From Salinicola endophyticus (GTDB lineage: Bacteria; Pseudomonadota; Gammaproteobacteria; Pseudomonadales; Halomonadaceae), in NCBI RefSeq assembly GCF_040536835.1, contig NZ_CP159578.1, positions 2,790,001 to 2,854,000 of the forward strand: 64,000 nt of DNA. Reading direction: 5' to 3'. The position numbers and the translations under genes were made by a program. A model generated the notes under the pieces. It was given only the letters and a program-made list of their open reading frames with translations, was not told the DNA's origin and did not search any database. Of the stretch, positions 16,542 to 23,475 are shown piece by piece; position 1 is the stretch's first letter; every line of letters starts with the position of its first letter.

Positions 16542-17675
16542 TTGCATATTGCCGACGTCACGATGTTCTATGCCCCCGCCAGTGGCGGGGTTCGTACCTA
16601 CCTCGACGCCAAGCACCGGCGCCTGGCCAAGCTCCCCGGGGTCACCTGCAGTCTACTGATCCCCGGCCCCCAACTGGTCTCCCATGGCGGTGTTCACGAG
16701 GTCCCCTCACCGCCGCTGCCGTTCAGTCAGGGCTACCGCTTTCCGCTGCGCCGCCGCGGCTGGGAGCGCGAGCTGTTGCGGGTCAAACCGGACATCATCG
16801 AGGCAGGCGACCCCTACGTCACCGGCTGGGCCGCGCTCGACGCCGGGCGCAAGCTCGACGTACCGGTGGTCGGCTTCTATCATTCGGACCTGCCCCGCCT
16901 GATCAGCAACCGCCTCGGCAGCGGCACCGACCGCCTGGTCGAACGCTACGTCCACCGGCTCTATCGCCGTTTCGATCAGGTGCTGGCGCCCAGCCGGGTG
17001 ATGGCGGAGCGCCTGACCCGGCTGGGGATCGAGCATGTCGCGGTACAGCCGCTGGGGGTCGATCTCGAAAGTTTCCACCCGCGCTTCCGCGATCCGGCAC
17101 TACGCACCAAGCTCGGTCTCGACGACAACACCAAGCTTCTGATCTTCGTCGGCCGCGGCTCGCGCGAGAAGAACCTGCACCACCTGCTGGAGATGGCACG
17201 CCAGTTGGGCAAGGGCTATCACCTGCTGCTGGTCGGACCCAGCATGCCCAGCCAGACCCCGGACAACGTCAGTGTGATCGACCGCTACACGCCGACCGAG
17301 GAGGTCGCCGGCTGGCTCGCCTCGAGTGATGTCCTGGTCCACGCCGGCACCCAGGAGACCTTCGGCCTGGTCGCCCTCGAGGCGATGGCCAGCGGGATTC
17401 CGGTGATCGCCGCGCGCGCCGGTGCGCTGGCCGAGAACGTACCGCTGGGCTGCGGTCTGCTCAGCGAGCCGCACTCCCCCGCCGACATGGCGCGCGCGGT
17501 GCGTGAGCTGTTCACCCAGCACGACGCCGAACAGGCTGGACGCCGGGCGCGCCGTTACGTCGAGCGCCACCACGACTGGGACATCGTCATCGACGGGCTC
17601 CTCGCGCACTACCGTCGCCTGACCAGCGCCACCGCCAGTACTGCGGCGACACAGCACGGATCGCAGCATGGCTGA
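16542..17675 (+). CDS. Family 4 glycosyltransferase
   Basis: The 377-residue GT-B glycosyltransferase starts HIADVTMFYAPASGGVRTYLDAKHRRL, with the GG loop of GT4 acceptor domains. The second domain has LLIFVGRGSREKNLHHLLEMAR and a GTQETFGLVALEAMASGIPVIAA donor-binding block (E-x7-E motif). The likely role is transfer of a hexose from a nucleotide sugar to a lipid or glycan at the inner face of the membrane; the substrate is unknown. The start is TTG at 16542 with AGAGGAG at good spacing, and the next in-frame ATG would remove the conserved N-terminus. It overlaps the DUF2334 gene by 8 nt and heads a three-gene coupled cassette. Confidence 0.88.
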   Translation: MHIADVTMFYAPASGGVRTYLDAKHRRLAKLPGVTCSLLIPGPQLVSHGGVHEVPSPPLPFSQGYRFPLRRRGWERELLRVKPDIIEAGDPYVTGWAALDAGRKLDVPVVGFYHSDLPRLISNRLGSGTDRLVERYVHRLYRRFDQVLAPSRVMAERLTRLGIEHVAVQPLGVDLESFHPRFRDPALRTKLGLDDNTKLLIFVGRGSREKNLHHLLEMARQLGKGYHLLLVGPSMPSQTPDNVSVIDRYTPTEEVAGWLASSDVLVHAGTQETFGLVALEAMASGIPVIAARAGALAENVPLGCGLLSEPHSPADMARAVRELFTQHDAEQAGRRARRYVERHHDWDIVIDGLLAHYRRLTSATASTAATQHGSQHG

Positions 17676-18459
17676 TCAGCACTTCTCACTGGTCCTGCAC
17701 GACATCGCGCCGGAAACCTGGCCCGACTACCAAGGTTTCGTCGAGGAGATCGACCGCCTGAGCGAGCGGCTCGGCCCGATTCCCATCACCTGGCTGGTGG
17801 TGCCCGACTTCCACGGCCGCGGCGAGTGTCGCCATAGCGACGAGCTGCGCCGGGTCCTGGATAGCCGCCTCGCCCGTGGCGACGAGCTGGTGCTGCACGG
17901 CTACTTCCATCGTGACGATGCCCCTCGGCCGCGCACCCTGCACGACTTCTACATGCGCCGCATCTACACCTGGGAGGGGGAGTTCTACACCCTCGACCAG
18001 GCCACCGCCGGCGCCCTGCTCGACGATGGCATGGCCCAGTTCGATGCCTGCGGCTGGCCCCACGGCGGCTTCGTCGCGCCGGCCTGGCTGATGAGCCAGG
18101 GCACCCGCGCCGCACTGCGTCAGCGCCCTTTCACCTACACCAGTGATCCGCAGCAGCTCTACCGCCTGCCCGGTTTCGATCCGATCAAGGCGCCGAGCAT
18201 CGTCTGGAGCGCGCGCAGCGCCTGGCGACGCGGCATGTCGCGGGTAGTCAGTGCGATCCAGCAGCGCCGCTTCCAGCAGGCTGCGCTGCTGCGCCTGGCC
18301 CTGCATCCGGTCGACATGCGCTACCGCACCTCCTACGACTACTGGTATCGGCTGGTGGAGCAGCTCATGGGTGAAGGACGCCAGGCGGTGACCAAGCAGC
18401 ACTGGCTGGATCATCACGCCCCCGACCTCGCCATGCGCAAGGATCGTTCGGCGGCATGA
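17668..18459 (+). CDS. DUF2334 polysaccharide deacetylase-like protein
   Basis: The 263-residue protein has the carbohydrate-esterase 4-like fold features of DUF2334: VLHDIAPETW (Asp after His), TWLVVPDFHG, GDELVLHGYFHR (the HxxxH metal motif) and GFVAPAWLMS. It has no signal peptide, so it probably acts in the cytoplasm, unlike secreted deacetylases. With a glycosyltransferase before it and a flippase-like protein after it, the simplest guess is that it deacetylates an amino-sugar-containing lipid intermediate; that is inference. It overlaps its neighbours by 8 and 4 nt. Confidence 0.82.
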   Translation: MADQHFSLVLHDIAPETWPDYQGFVEEIDRLSERLGPIPITWLVVPDFHGRGECRHSDELRRVLDSRLARGDELVLHGYFHRDDAPRPRTLHDFYMRRIYTWEGEFYTLDQATAGALLDDGMAQFDACGWPHGGFVAPAWLMSQGTRAALRQRPFTYTSDPQQLYRLPGFDPIKAPSIVWSARSAWRRGMSRVVSAIQQRRFQQAALLRLALHPVDMRYRTSYDYWYRLVEQLMGEGRQAVTKQHWLDHHAPDLAMRKDRSAA

Positions 18460-19454
18460 AACGGATCATCTGGTGTCTGGTGCTGGGCCTGGTGGCAGCA
18501 CTGGCGATTCCCCTGCTGATCGGCGGGCGCGGTATCGTCACCGAGCTGCGCGGCTTCCCCACCTCCACGCTGCTGCTGATGCTGGGCATGATCTTCGTGT
18601 GCTGGAATCTCAACGCCCTGCGCCTGCGCCTGCTGCTGGCCGGGCGCGCCGGCAAGCTGTCACAGGCGCGCGCCTTCTCGATCGTGATGGCCACCGAATT
18701 CGCCATCTGTGCCACCCCGGGCGGCACCGGCGGCCCGCTGACCCTGCTCGGTCTGCTCGCCCGGCGCGGGGTGCGCCCGGCGCAATCCTCGGCGATCTTT
18801 GCCGTCGATCAGCTCACCGACCTGCTGTTCTTCCTCTCCGGCCTGGTCGGCGTCGCCGCCTATGTGCTGATCGAAGCGGTCGATCTGCAGCTGGGCTGGC
18901 TGGTGGGCCTGCCCACTACGCTGCTGGTCAGTGCGCTGGCGATCCTGTGGCTGACCCTGAGCCACTACAACCGGGTGATGCAGGTGACCGGGCGCTGGCT
19001 CGAGAAGCTCAATGTCAAGCGCCGCTCGCGCTTCGGTCTGGCGCGGCGCCTGCTGCACTTTCGCAACTCGCTGGTCGAGACCCTGCGCCTGCCACGCAGG
19101 CTACTGTTCGCGATCTTCCTGCTCTGCTGCGCCCACTGGCTGGTGCGCTACAGCGTGCTGTTCCTGGTGGTTCAGGGGCTGGGGCAGCATATCGACTGGG
19201 CCTGGACCTTCCTGGTGCAGATGGTGTCGATGGCCGCCGGCCAGCTGAGCTTTTTGCCCGGCGGCGCCGGCGGCGCCGAACTCACCTCCTCGGCACTGCT
19301 CACCCCACTGATCGGCGCCCAGGCAGCCGCCGCCTCGGTGCTGATCTGGCGCTTCGTCACCTACTACTTCTATCTGCTGGCCGGCTTCCCGATCTTTCTC
19401 GCCACCGCCGGCCGCGCCTTCCTGCGCATGATGGCTCGTCGTCAGCAGCGCTGA
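18456..19454 (+). CDS. LPG synthase/flippase-like membrane protein (UPF0104, AglD/MprF N-terminal family)
   Basis: The 332-residue integral membrane protein has about eight helices. It has NLNALRLRLLLAGR, ATEFAICATPGGTGGPLTLLGLLARRG, VDQLTDLLFFLSGL and SFLPGGAGGAELTSSALLTPLIGA. These glycine-rich PGG motifs are typical of the MprF flippase-domain and UPF0104 families that move charged lipids or handle lipid-linked sugars. There is no aminoacyl-transferase domain. It overlaps the deacetylase gene by ATGA. The island boundary (IS481-type remnant) starts 8 bp after its stop codon, so downstream operon members, if any existed, have been separated. Confidence 0.85.
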   Translation: MKRIIWCLVLGLVAALAIPLLIGGRGIVTELRGFPTSTLLLMLGMIFVCWNLNALRLRLLLAGRAGKLSQARAFSIVMATEFAICATPGGTGGPLTLLGLLARRGVRPAQSSAIFAVDQLTDLLFFLSGLVGVAAYVLIEAVDLQLGWLVGLPTTLLVSALAILWLTLSHYNRVMQVTGRWLEKLNVKRRSRFGLARRLLHFRNSLVETLRLPRRLLFAIFLLCCAHWLVRYSVLFLVVQGLGQHIDWAWTFLVQMVSMAAGQLSFLPGGAGGAELTSSALLTPLIGAQAAAASVLIWRFVTYYFYLLAGFPIFLATAGRAFLRMMARRQQR

Positions 19455-19461
19455 TCGCCAA

Positions 19462-19665
19462 CTAGATGTGTAAACCCATCAGGTTGTTCACGGATAGCCC
19501 CGGCCGGCTAACCGTACAAACTGGCATGCGGGCGATGCTAGTTGAGCTGATGAAGTCAGATGGTAGATGCCTGCCCCGCTCGTCCGAACTTGCTTAGATC
19601 CGTGCATGGGCCCACTCGTTCAGAAAGGTCTGAATGAACCGTTCTACCTTGCCGTTAGTGCGTTG
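19462..19665 (-). pseudogene. IS481-family transposase C-terminus (type A), degraded
   Basis: Read on the minus strand, 68 codons run from QRTNGKVERFIQTFLNEWAHAR through an in-frame stop (TAA) and a scrambled middle to PGLSVNNLMGLHI and a terminal TAG. The same C-terminus, in better condition, occurs at 23320-23475. The outer end (TGTGTAAACCCATCAGG, from 19468) is abutted by ACTAGA, fitting the NCTAGN target known for IS481. The rest of the element is gone. Confidence 0.8.
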
Positions 19666-19909
19666 GCACGGTCAGGTGGAACGCATGAACCGCACCATCA
19701 AGGAGGCCACGGTTCGGGCGTTCCATTACACCTCGCTGGAGCAGCTGCAGTCCCATCTGAAGGATTATCTATGGGCCTATAACAGTGCCCGACCTCTCAG
19801 AGCGCTCAAGGGCAAGACACCGATTGGGTTTATCCTTGAGCAATGGCAGAAAGAGCCCGAACGGTTCCATGGCAACCCGAACCACTACTTCTCGGGACCT
19901 AAAACCTAG
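19666..19909 (+). pseudogene. IS481-family transposase C-terminal fragment (type B)
   Basis: About 80 codons encode HGQVERMNRTIKEATVRAFHY, DYLWAYNSARPLRALKGKTPIGF and ERFHGNPNHYFSGPKT, then TAG. This is the last third of an integrase-core (DDE) transposase including the catalytic-Glu helix. It begins abruptly at the junction with the inverted type A fragment. Its end (TTCTCGGGACC...) is followed by CCTAGC, again NCTAGN. A shorter piece of a related copy is at 23266-23319. Confidence 0.82.
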
Positions 19910-20168
19910 CCTCTAGCCCCTACCGCCGACACAGACGTTGCAAGCCGCGAGAACGGTGACAGGTACGTAACGTTTCAGAGCGGGGAGACACGGCTATCCA
20001 GCTGCTGCCAGTGCATGTTCGTGACACGCCCAAGTGTGTACCGGCAGCGTTATCGCTCAAGGGCCAGGAAGAATTTGATCGCGTGTCTCCGGCATGGTGT
20101 CGCATGCACGGTGGCTCGCTTCGCGGTTGTATCGCTCGCGGGTCCTCGTGCGCAAACCACTTGAAAGT
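19910..20168. other. Non-coding stretch after IS fragments
   Basis: No supported gene. The sequence lies between the type B remnant and the vanB terminator; short open frames here lack ribosome sites and recognisable similarity. Confidence 0.5.
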
Positions 20169-20199
20169 GGCGGTGTCCCGTAAGCATCGGGACACCGCC
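20169..20199 (-). terminator. Hairpin downstream of vanB
   Basis: A perfect 12-bp stem (GGCGGTGTCCCG / CGGGACACCGCC) with loop TAAGCAT lies 23 bp after the vanB stop. On the minus strand it is followed by ACTTTC, a short T-run, so it probably terminates the vanAB transcript. Confidence 0.6.
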
Positions 20200-20221
20200 A
20201 GAAGGTATGGATAGGTGAGGC

Positions 20222-21190
20222 TTACAAGTCTAGCACCAGCGTCTTGCTCTTGGCGCGAGAGCAACACGGCGTGAACTGATCGTTAGCGGCATGTTCGTCG
20301 TCGTCGAGGTAGAGATCACGATGGTCCGGCTCACCCTCGAGGACTCGCGTTAGGCAGGTGCCGCAGACCCCCTGTTCACACGACACCATGATGTCGATGC
20401 CGTTTTCGCTCAGTACCTCGTAGACGCTCTTGTCCTTGGGCACCGAGAAGGTCGCGCCGCTGCTGGCGATCTTCACCTCGAAGCTCTCGTCTTCCTCTGA
20501 CATCGTCTCCACACCGCTGAAGTACTCGGTATGCAGTTGGGACGGTGGCCAGCCCTGGGCCTTGCAGGTCGACATGACGTGGTCAATGTAGCCGCCCGGG
20601 CCGCAGACGTAGATATGCGTCTCGTCGTTCGGTTCACCGGCGACGGCCGCGACATCCAGCTTGCCGGCTTCCGGTGCATCGTCGTAATAGAAATGCACCT
20701 GGTCGGCATAGGCCGACTGCGAAAGGCGGTCGGCGAAGGCCATGCGCTCCCGCGAGCGGGCGCAATAATGCATCTCGAATTGAGCCTGGGTGTGCGACAG
20801 ACGCTCGACCATGCACAGAATCGGCGTGACACCGATGCCGCCGGCGAACAGGATCGAACGCCTGGCGGGCTCGAGGGGAAAGTGGTTCTTGGGGGCGCTG
20901 ATCTGCAGAAGATCGCCCTCCTCGATCTCGTCGTGCATGGCGACGGAGCCGCCGCGAGAACGGGGCTCGCGCAGGACGGCGATGAAGTAACGATCACGTT
21001 CTTGCGGATGACCGCACAACGAGTATTGGCGAATCACGCCTTCCTTGACGCGTACATCGATGTGCGCGCCGGCACTGAAGGCGGGCAGGGGGCGCCCGTG
21101 AGGATCGGACAGCTCGTAGCTGAAGATGCCCTCGGCTTCCTGGCATTTCTGGGTGACTCTGACGAACAGAGACAGCGTACTATCGTTCAT
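20222..21190 (-). CDS. vanB: Vanillate O-demethylase reductase subunit
   Basis: The 322-residue class IA oxygenase reductase passes electrons from NAD(P)H to VanA. The FMN-binding region has RQYSLCGHP, the nucleotide-binding region GGIGVTPILCMVERL and YVCGPGGYIDHV, and the C-terminal plant-type [2Fe-2S] ferredoxin domain SCEQGVCGTCLTRV. I chose ATG 21190 (MNDSTLSLFVRV) by family length; the longer open frame upstream is non-coding spacer. It is downstream of vanA with a 76-bp gap on the same strand and should be controlled by the VanR operators before vanA. Confidence 0.95.
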   Translation of the reverse strand: MNDSTLSLFVRVTQKCQEAEGIFSYELSDPHGRPLPAFSAGAHIDVRVKEGVIRQYSLCGHPQERDRYFIAVLREPRSRGGSVAMHDEIEEGDLLQISAPKNHFPLEPARRSILFAGGIGVTPILCMVERLSHTQAQFEMHYCARSRERMAFADRLSQSAYADQVHFYYDDAPEAGKLDVAAVAGEPNDETHIYVCGPGGYIDHVMSTCKAQGWPPSQLHTEYFSGVETMSEEDESFEVKIASSGATFSVPKDKSVYEVLSENGIDIMVSCEQGVCGTCLTRVLEGEPDHRDLYLDDDEHAANDQFTPCCSRAKSKTLVLDL

Positions 21191-21266
21191 GGGATGACCT
21201 ACTGCCGGGGGAACGGCGAACCGGGAAAGGATCGGCACGCGCCGATCCTTCGTTGTGCAAGATCCA

Positions 21267-22328
21267 TCAACTGGCGGTGGCGGCCTGCTGGGGCTGCGCG
21301 TTTTCGGCTTCCGCCTTGAGGATACGGTCGATGACCCGTCGAGCCTGGACACCCCCGCTATCGATGTTGAGCATCAGCAGGCGGCGGTCGGGATAAAGGA
21401 GCAGGTTACGCTGCTGGGACTCGAGCATTTCCAGGTCTTCCCCAAAGATCTTGCCCTGGCCCTCGCGGATCTGCTCGGTAAGGGTTTCGTCGTTCGGATT
21501 GAAGTTGCGGGCCATGCCCCAGAAATACCAGATGGAGTTCTCGGTTTCCGGCGTGATGAAATCCACTACGATGCTCGATGCCTTGGCATCGGCCGGCGCA
21601 TCGTATCCCCCCTTGCCGGCATGCGCGACACCCACTTCGATCAGGATGTGGCTGGGGGGGGTGAAGCGACAGATCTGCCAGCGATCCACGGGGACGTCGT
21701 CGGCGAGGTTGTTGGCGCGCAACGCGGATTGCCAGAACGGCGGCGCGGGAATGTTCTCCATGTGCCGGATGGTCAGCACTTCGTCGCCATTGACCTTGGT
21801 TTCCGGTGCGGATTCCTCGATCTCGGGCTGGCCGATGCTGGATGCGTGAACGTAGGTCTCATGGGTCAAGTCCATGAGATTGTCGATCATCAGGCGGTAA
21901 TCACAATTGATGTGATAGAGCCCGCCGCCATAGGCCCACTCGGGATCGTTGGCCCAGTGCAGTTCGGGGATCTGGTTCGGGTCGGCCTGCTCGGCATCCC
22001 CGGGCCAGACCCAGATGAAGCCGTGACGCTCGACGACGGGATACGCATGAATGCGGGGGAAGCCGCGCACGCGCTGGCCCGGCATGCTGGAGCACTTACC
22101 GTCACCGCCCATTTCGAGTCCGTGATAGCCGCAGACCAGTTGCCCGTCACACACGAAACCCAGCGACAGGGGCGCACCTCGGTGGGGACAGAAGTCTTCC
22201 ACGGCAGCAACCTGGCCACCCTCGCCACGGAAAAAGACGATTCGTTCGTTGCATACCGTGCGGCCGAGCGGCTTCTCTTCGATCTCGTCCGGCGTGCAGG
22301 CCACGTACCAAGTATTCTTGGGGAACAT
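21267..22328 (-). CDS. vanA: Vanillate O-demethylase oxygenase subunit
   Basis: The 353-residue Rieske non-haem iron oxygenase starts MFPKNTWYVACTPDEI. The Rieske centre is C47-H49 (FCPHRGA) and C66-H69 (CGYHG). The mononuclear iron site is in DNLMDLTHETYVH (H156, H161). It is very close to Pseudomonas VanA throughout (YGGGLYHI, DDVPVDRWQICRF, DFITPE). It converts vanillate to protocatechuate plus formaldehyde and, in many bacteria, also demethylates syringate. ATG 22328 has GAGGAG 6 nt upstream. The divergent vanR gene and two TTGGATCCAA operators lie upstream. Confidence 0.97.
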   Translation of the reverse strand: MFPKNTWYVACTPDEIEEKPLGRTVCNERIVFFRGEGGQVAAVEDFCPHRGAPLSLGFVCDGQLVCGYHGLEMGGDGKCSSMPGQRVRGFPRIHAYPVVERHGFIWVWPGDAEQADPNQIPELHWANDPEWAYGGGLYHINCDYRLMIDNLMDLTHETYVHASSIGQPEIEESAPETKVNGDEVLTIRHMENIPAPPFWQSALRANNLADDVPVDRWQICRFTPPSHILIEVGVAHAGKGGYDAPADAKASSIVVDFITPETENSIWYFWGMARNFNPNDETLTEQIREGQGKIFGEDLEMLESQQRNLLLYPDRRLLMLNIDSGGVQARRVIDRILKAEAENAQPQQAATAS

Positions 22329-22361
22329 GGTAATCTCCTCAGAGTGAGTGAACTTTTTGTT

Positions 22362-22375
22362 CTTTGGATCCAAAG
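22362..22375. promoter_or_regulatory. VanR operator 1
   Basis: Perfect 14-bp palindrome CTTTGGATCCAAAG in the vanA-vanR gap, 34 bp upstream of the vanA start. Its core matches the ATTGGATCCAAT site known for Caulobacter VanR. Confidence 0.88.
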
Positions 22376-22415
22376 TAAAGATTTTAAGGCCTCCCTGGGT
22401 CAAGATAGCCTTTAG

Positions 22416-22425
22416 TTGGATCCAA
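22416..22425. promoter_or_regulatory. VanR operator 2
   Basis: Palindromic core TTGGATCCAA with asymmetric flanks, 54 bp from the first copy (about five helical turns) and 28 bp before the vanR start. The spacing suggests cooperative repression of both divergent promoters. Confidence 0.85.
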
Positions 22426-22453
22426 AGATGAAGGCGCCGATAGGAGCGAGTAG

Positions 22454-23170
22454 ATGCCGGAAAAATCGGAAAAAAATGGTCGCCTCAATGTCATCGCCAG
22501 TTTGCGCAAGCTCATCAGCGAAGGCGTCTACGCGCCAGGCGAGCGCCTCAAGGAGTTGCATGTCGCCGAACGGCTCCAGGTGTCGCGCATGCCGGTTCGG
22601 CTGGCCTTCCGTACGCTCGAGCAAGAGGGCCTGCTGCAGAAGACCGGAACTCGCGGCTATGTCGTGCGTCAGTTCTCCGAAGAGGATGTGCTCTGTGCGG
22701 TGGAGGTACGCGGTGCCCTGGAAGGGCTGGCGGCGCGCCGCCTGGCGGAAAAAGGCATGCCGCAGGAGGTCGAGGCCGTTTTGAGTGACTGCCTGTCGCG
22801 TGAAGGGGCGCTGCTGGAAAAGGGGTATCTCGACCAGGCAGATATCGAACTCTGGGCCACCCTCAATCAGGAGTTTCATCGTGCCATCGTCGGCGCCACC
22901 GGCAGCCGTGTAATCCACGATGCGATCGCGCGCAACGATCATCTGCCCTTCGCTTCAGCCGATTCGATCATCATCGATGACACGGCGCTGGATCGCGAAT
23001 ACGGCAAGTTGCGCATAGCACATACCCAGCACCAACTCGTGTTTCAGGCGCTATCACGCGGTGAGGGGGCCCGGGCGGAGATGCTGATGCGCGAGCATGC
23101 CTACATCGGGCTACGGTACGGCACGCTGTTCGGGCTGGGCGGCGTAGGGCACGCCTCGAACGCGACGTGA
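22454..23170 (+). CDS. vanR: GntR/FadR-family regulator, VanR-type
   Basis: The 238-residue regulator has an N-terminal winged helix (IASLRKLISEGVYAPGERLKELHVAERLQVSRMPVRLAFRTLEQEGLL, residues 13-65) and an all-helical FCD ligand domain (EVRGALEGLAARRLAEKG, LNQEFHRAIVGATGS, HTQHQLVFQALSRGEG). VanR members repress vanAB until vanillate binds. It diverges from vanA with the operators between them, and a further operator follows its stop by 4 bp. The ATG lies 12 nt after a TAGGAG site. Confidence 0.92.
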   Translation: MPEKSEKNGRLNVIASLRKLISEGVYAPGERLKELHVAERLQVSRMPVRLAFRTLEQEGLLQKTGTRGYVVRQFSEEDVLCAVEVRGALEGLAARRLAEKGMPQEVEAVLSDCLSREGALLEKGYLDQADIELWATLNQEFHRAIVGATGSRVIHDAIARNDHLPFASADSIIIDDTALDREYGKLRIAHTQHQLVFQALSRGEGARAEMLMREHAYIGLRYGTLFGLGGVGHASNAT

Positions 23171-23174
23171 CGTC

Positions 23175-23186
23175 TTTGGATCCAAA
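23175..23186. promoter_or_regulatory. Orphan VanR operator 3
   Basis: Perfect 12-bp palindrome TTTGGATCCAAA directly after vanR. A possible -10 (TATAGT, about 23220) follows, but the sequence then runs into IS481-type remnants, so the gene it once controlled seems to have been lost. Confidence 0.75.
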
Positions 23187-23265
23187 AAGGCCACGCGAAC
23201 GCTGTCAGCGGTTGGGGCTATAGTATCGTCGAACCAAGCCTTACGGCCCTCCCGCCAACGGTTAG

Positions 23266-23319
23266 GCAGAACGGTTCCATGACAACCCGAACCGCTACTT
23301 CTCGGGACCCAACACCTAG
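23266..23319 (+). pseudogene. IS481-family type B transposase end fragment
   Basis: Eighteen codons including the stop, AERFHDNPNRYFSGPNT, are nearly identical to the end of the fragment at 19666-19909. The element end (TGTTGGGTCCCGAGAAG on the minus strand) abuts CCTAGG, and the TAG stop codon lies in that target hexamer. Confidence 0.75.
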
Positions 23320-23475
23320 GCACAGGCTTATGCAAGCTCGGACGAGCGAGGCAGGCATCTAACGGCCTGGCTTCATCCGTACCACTGGCATCGCCTACAT
23401 CTCAGTTTGGCTTACCAACCTCTGGTTAGTCGGCTGGGGCTATCCGTGAACACCCTGATGGGTTTACACGCCTAG
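23320..23475 (+). pseudogene. IS481-family type A transposase C-terminal fragment
   Basis: Fifty-two open codons encode AYASSDERGRHLTAWLHPYHWHRL and VSRLGLSVNTLMGLHA, then TAG. This is the intact C-terminus of the transposase whose degraded copy is at 19462-19665 in opposite orientation. The end of the element (TGTAAACCCATCAGG on the minus strand) meets CCTAGC. The palindromic CTAG also supplies the dctM stop codon on the other strand. Confidence 0.8.

Noticed and set aside
19462..23475. Functional composite transposon carrying vanAB
   Set aside because: Both flanking IS copies are fragments lacking most of the transposase, and the outer flanks ACTAGA and CCTAGC are not duplicates, so it cannot be an active or simple composite element.
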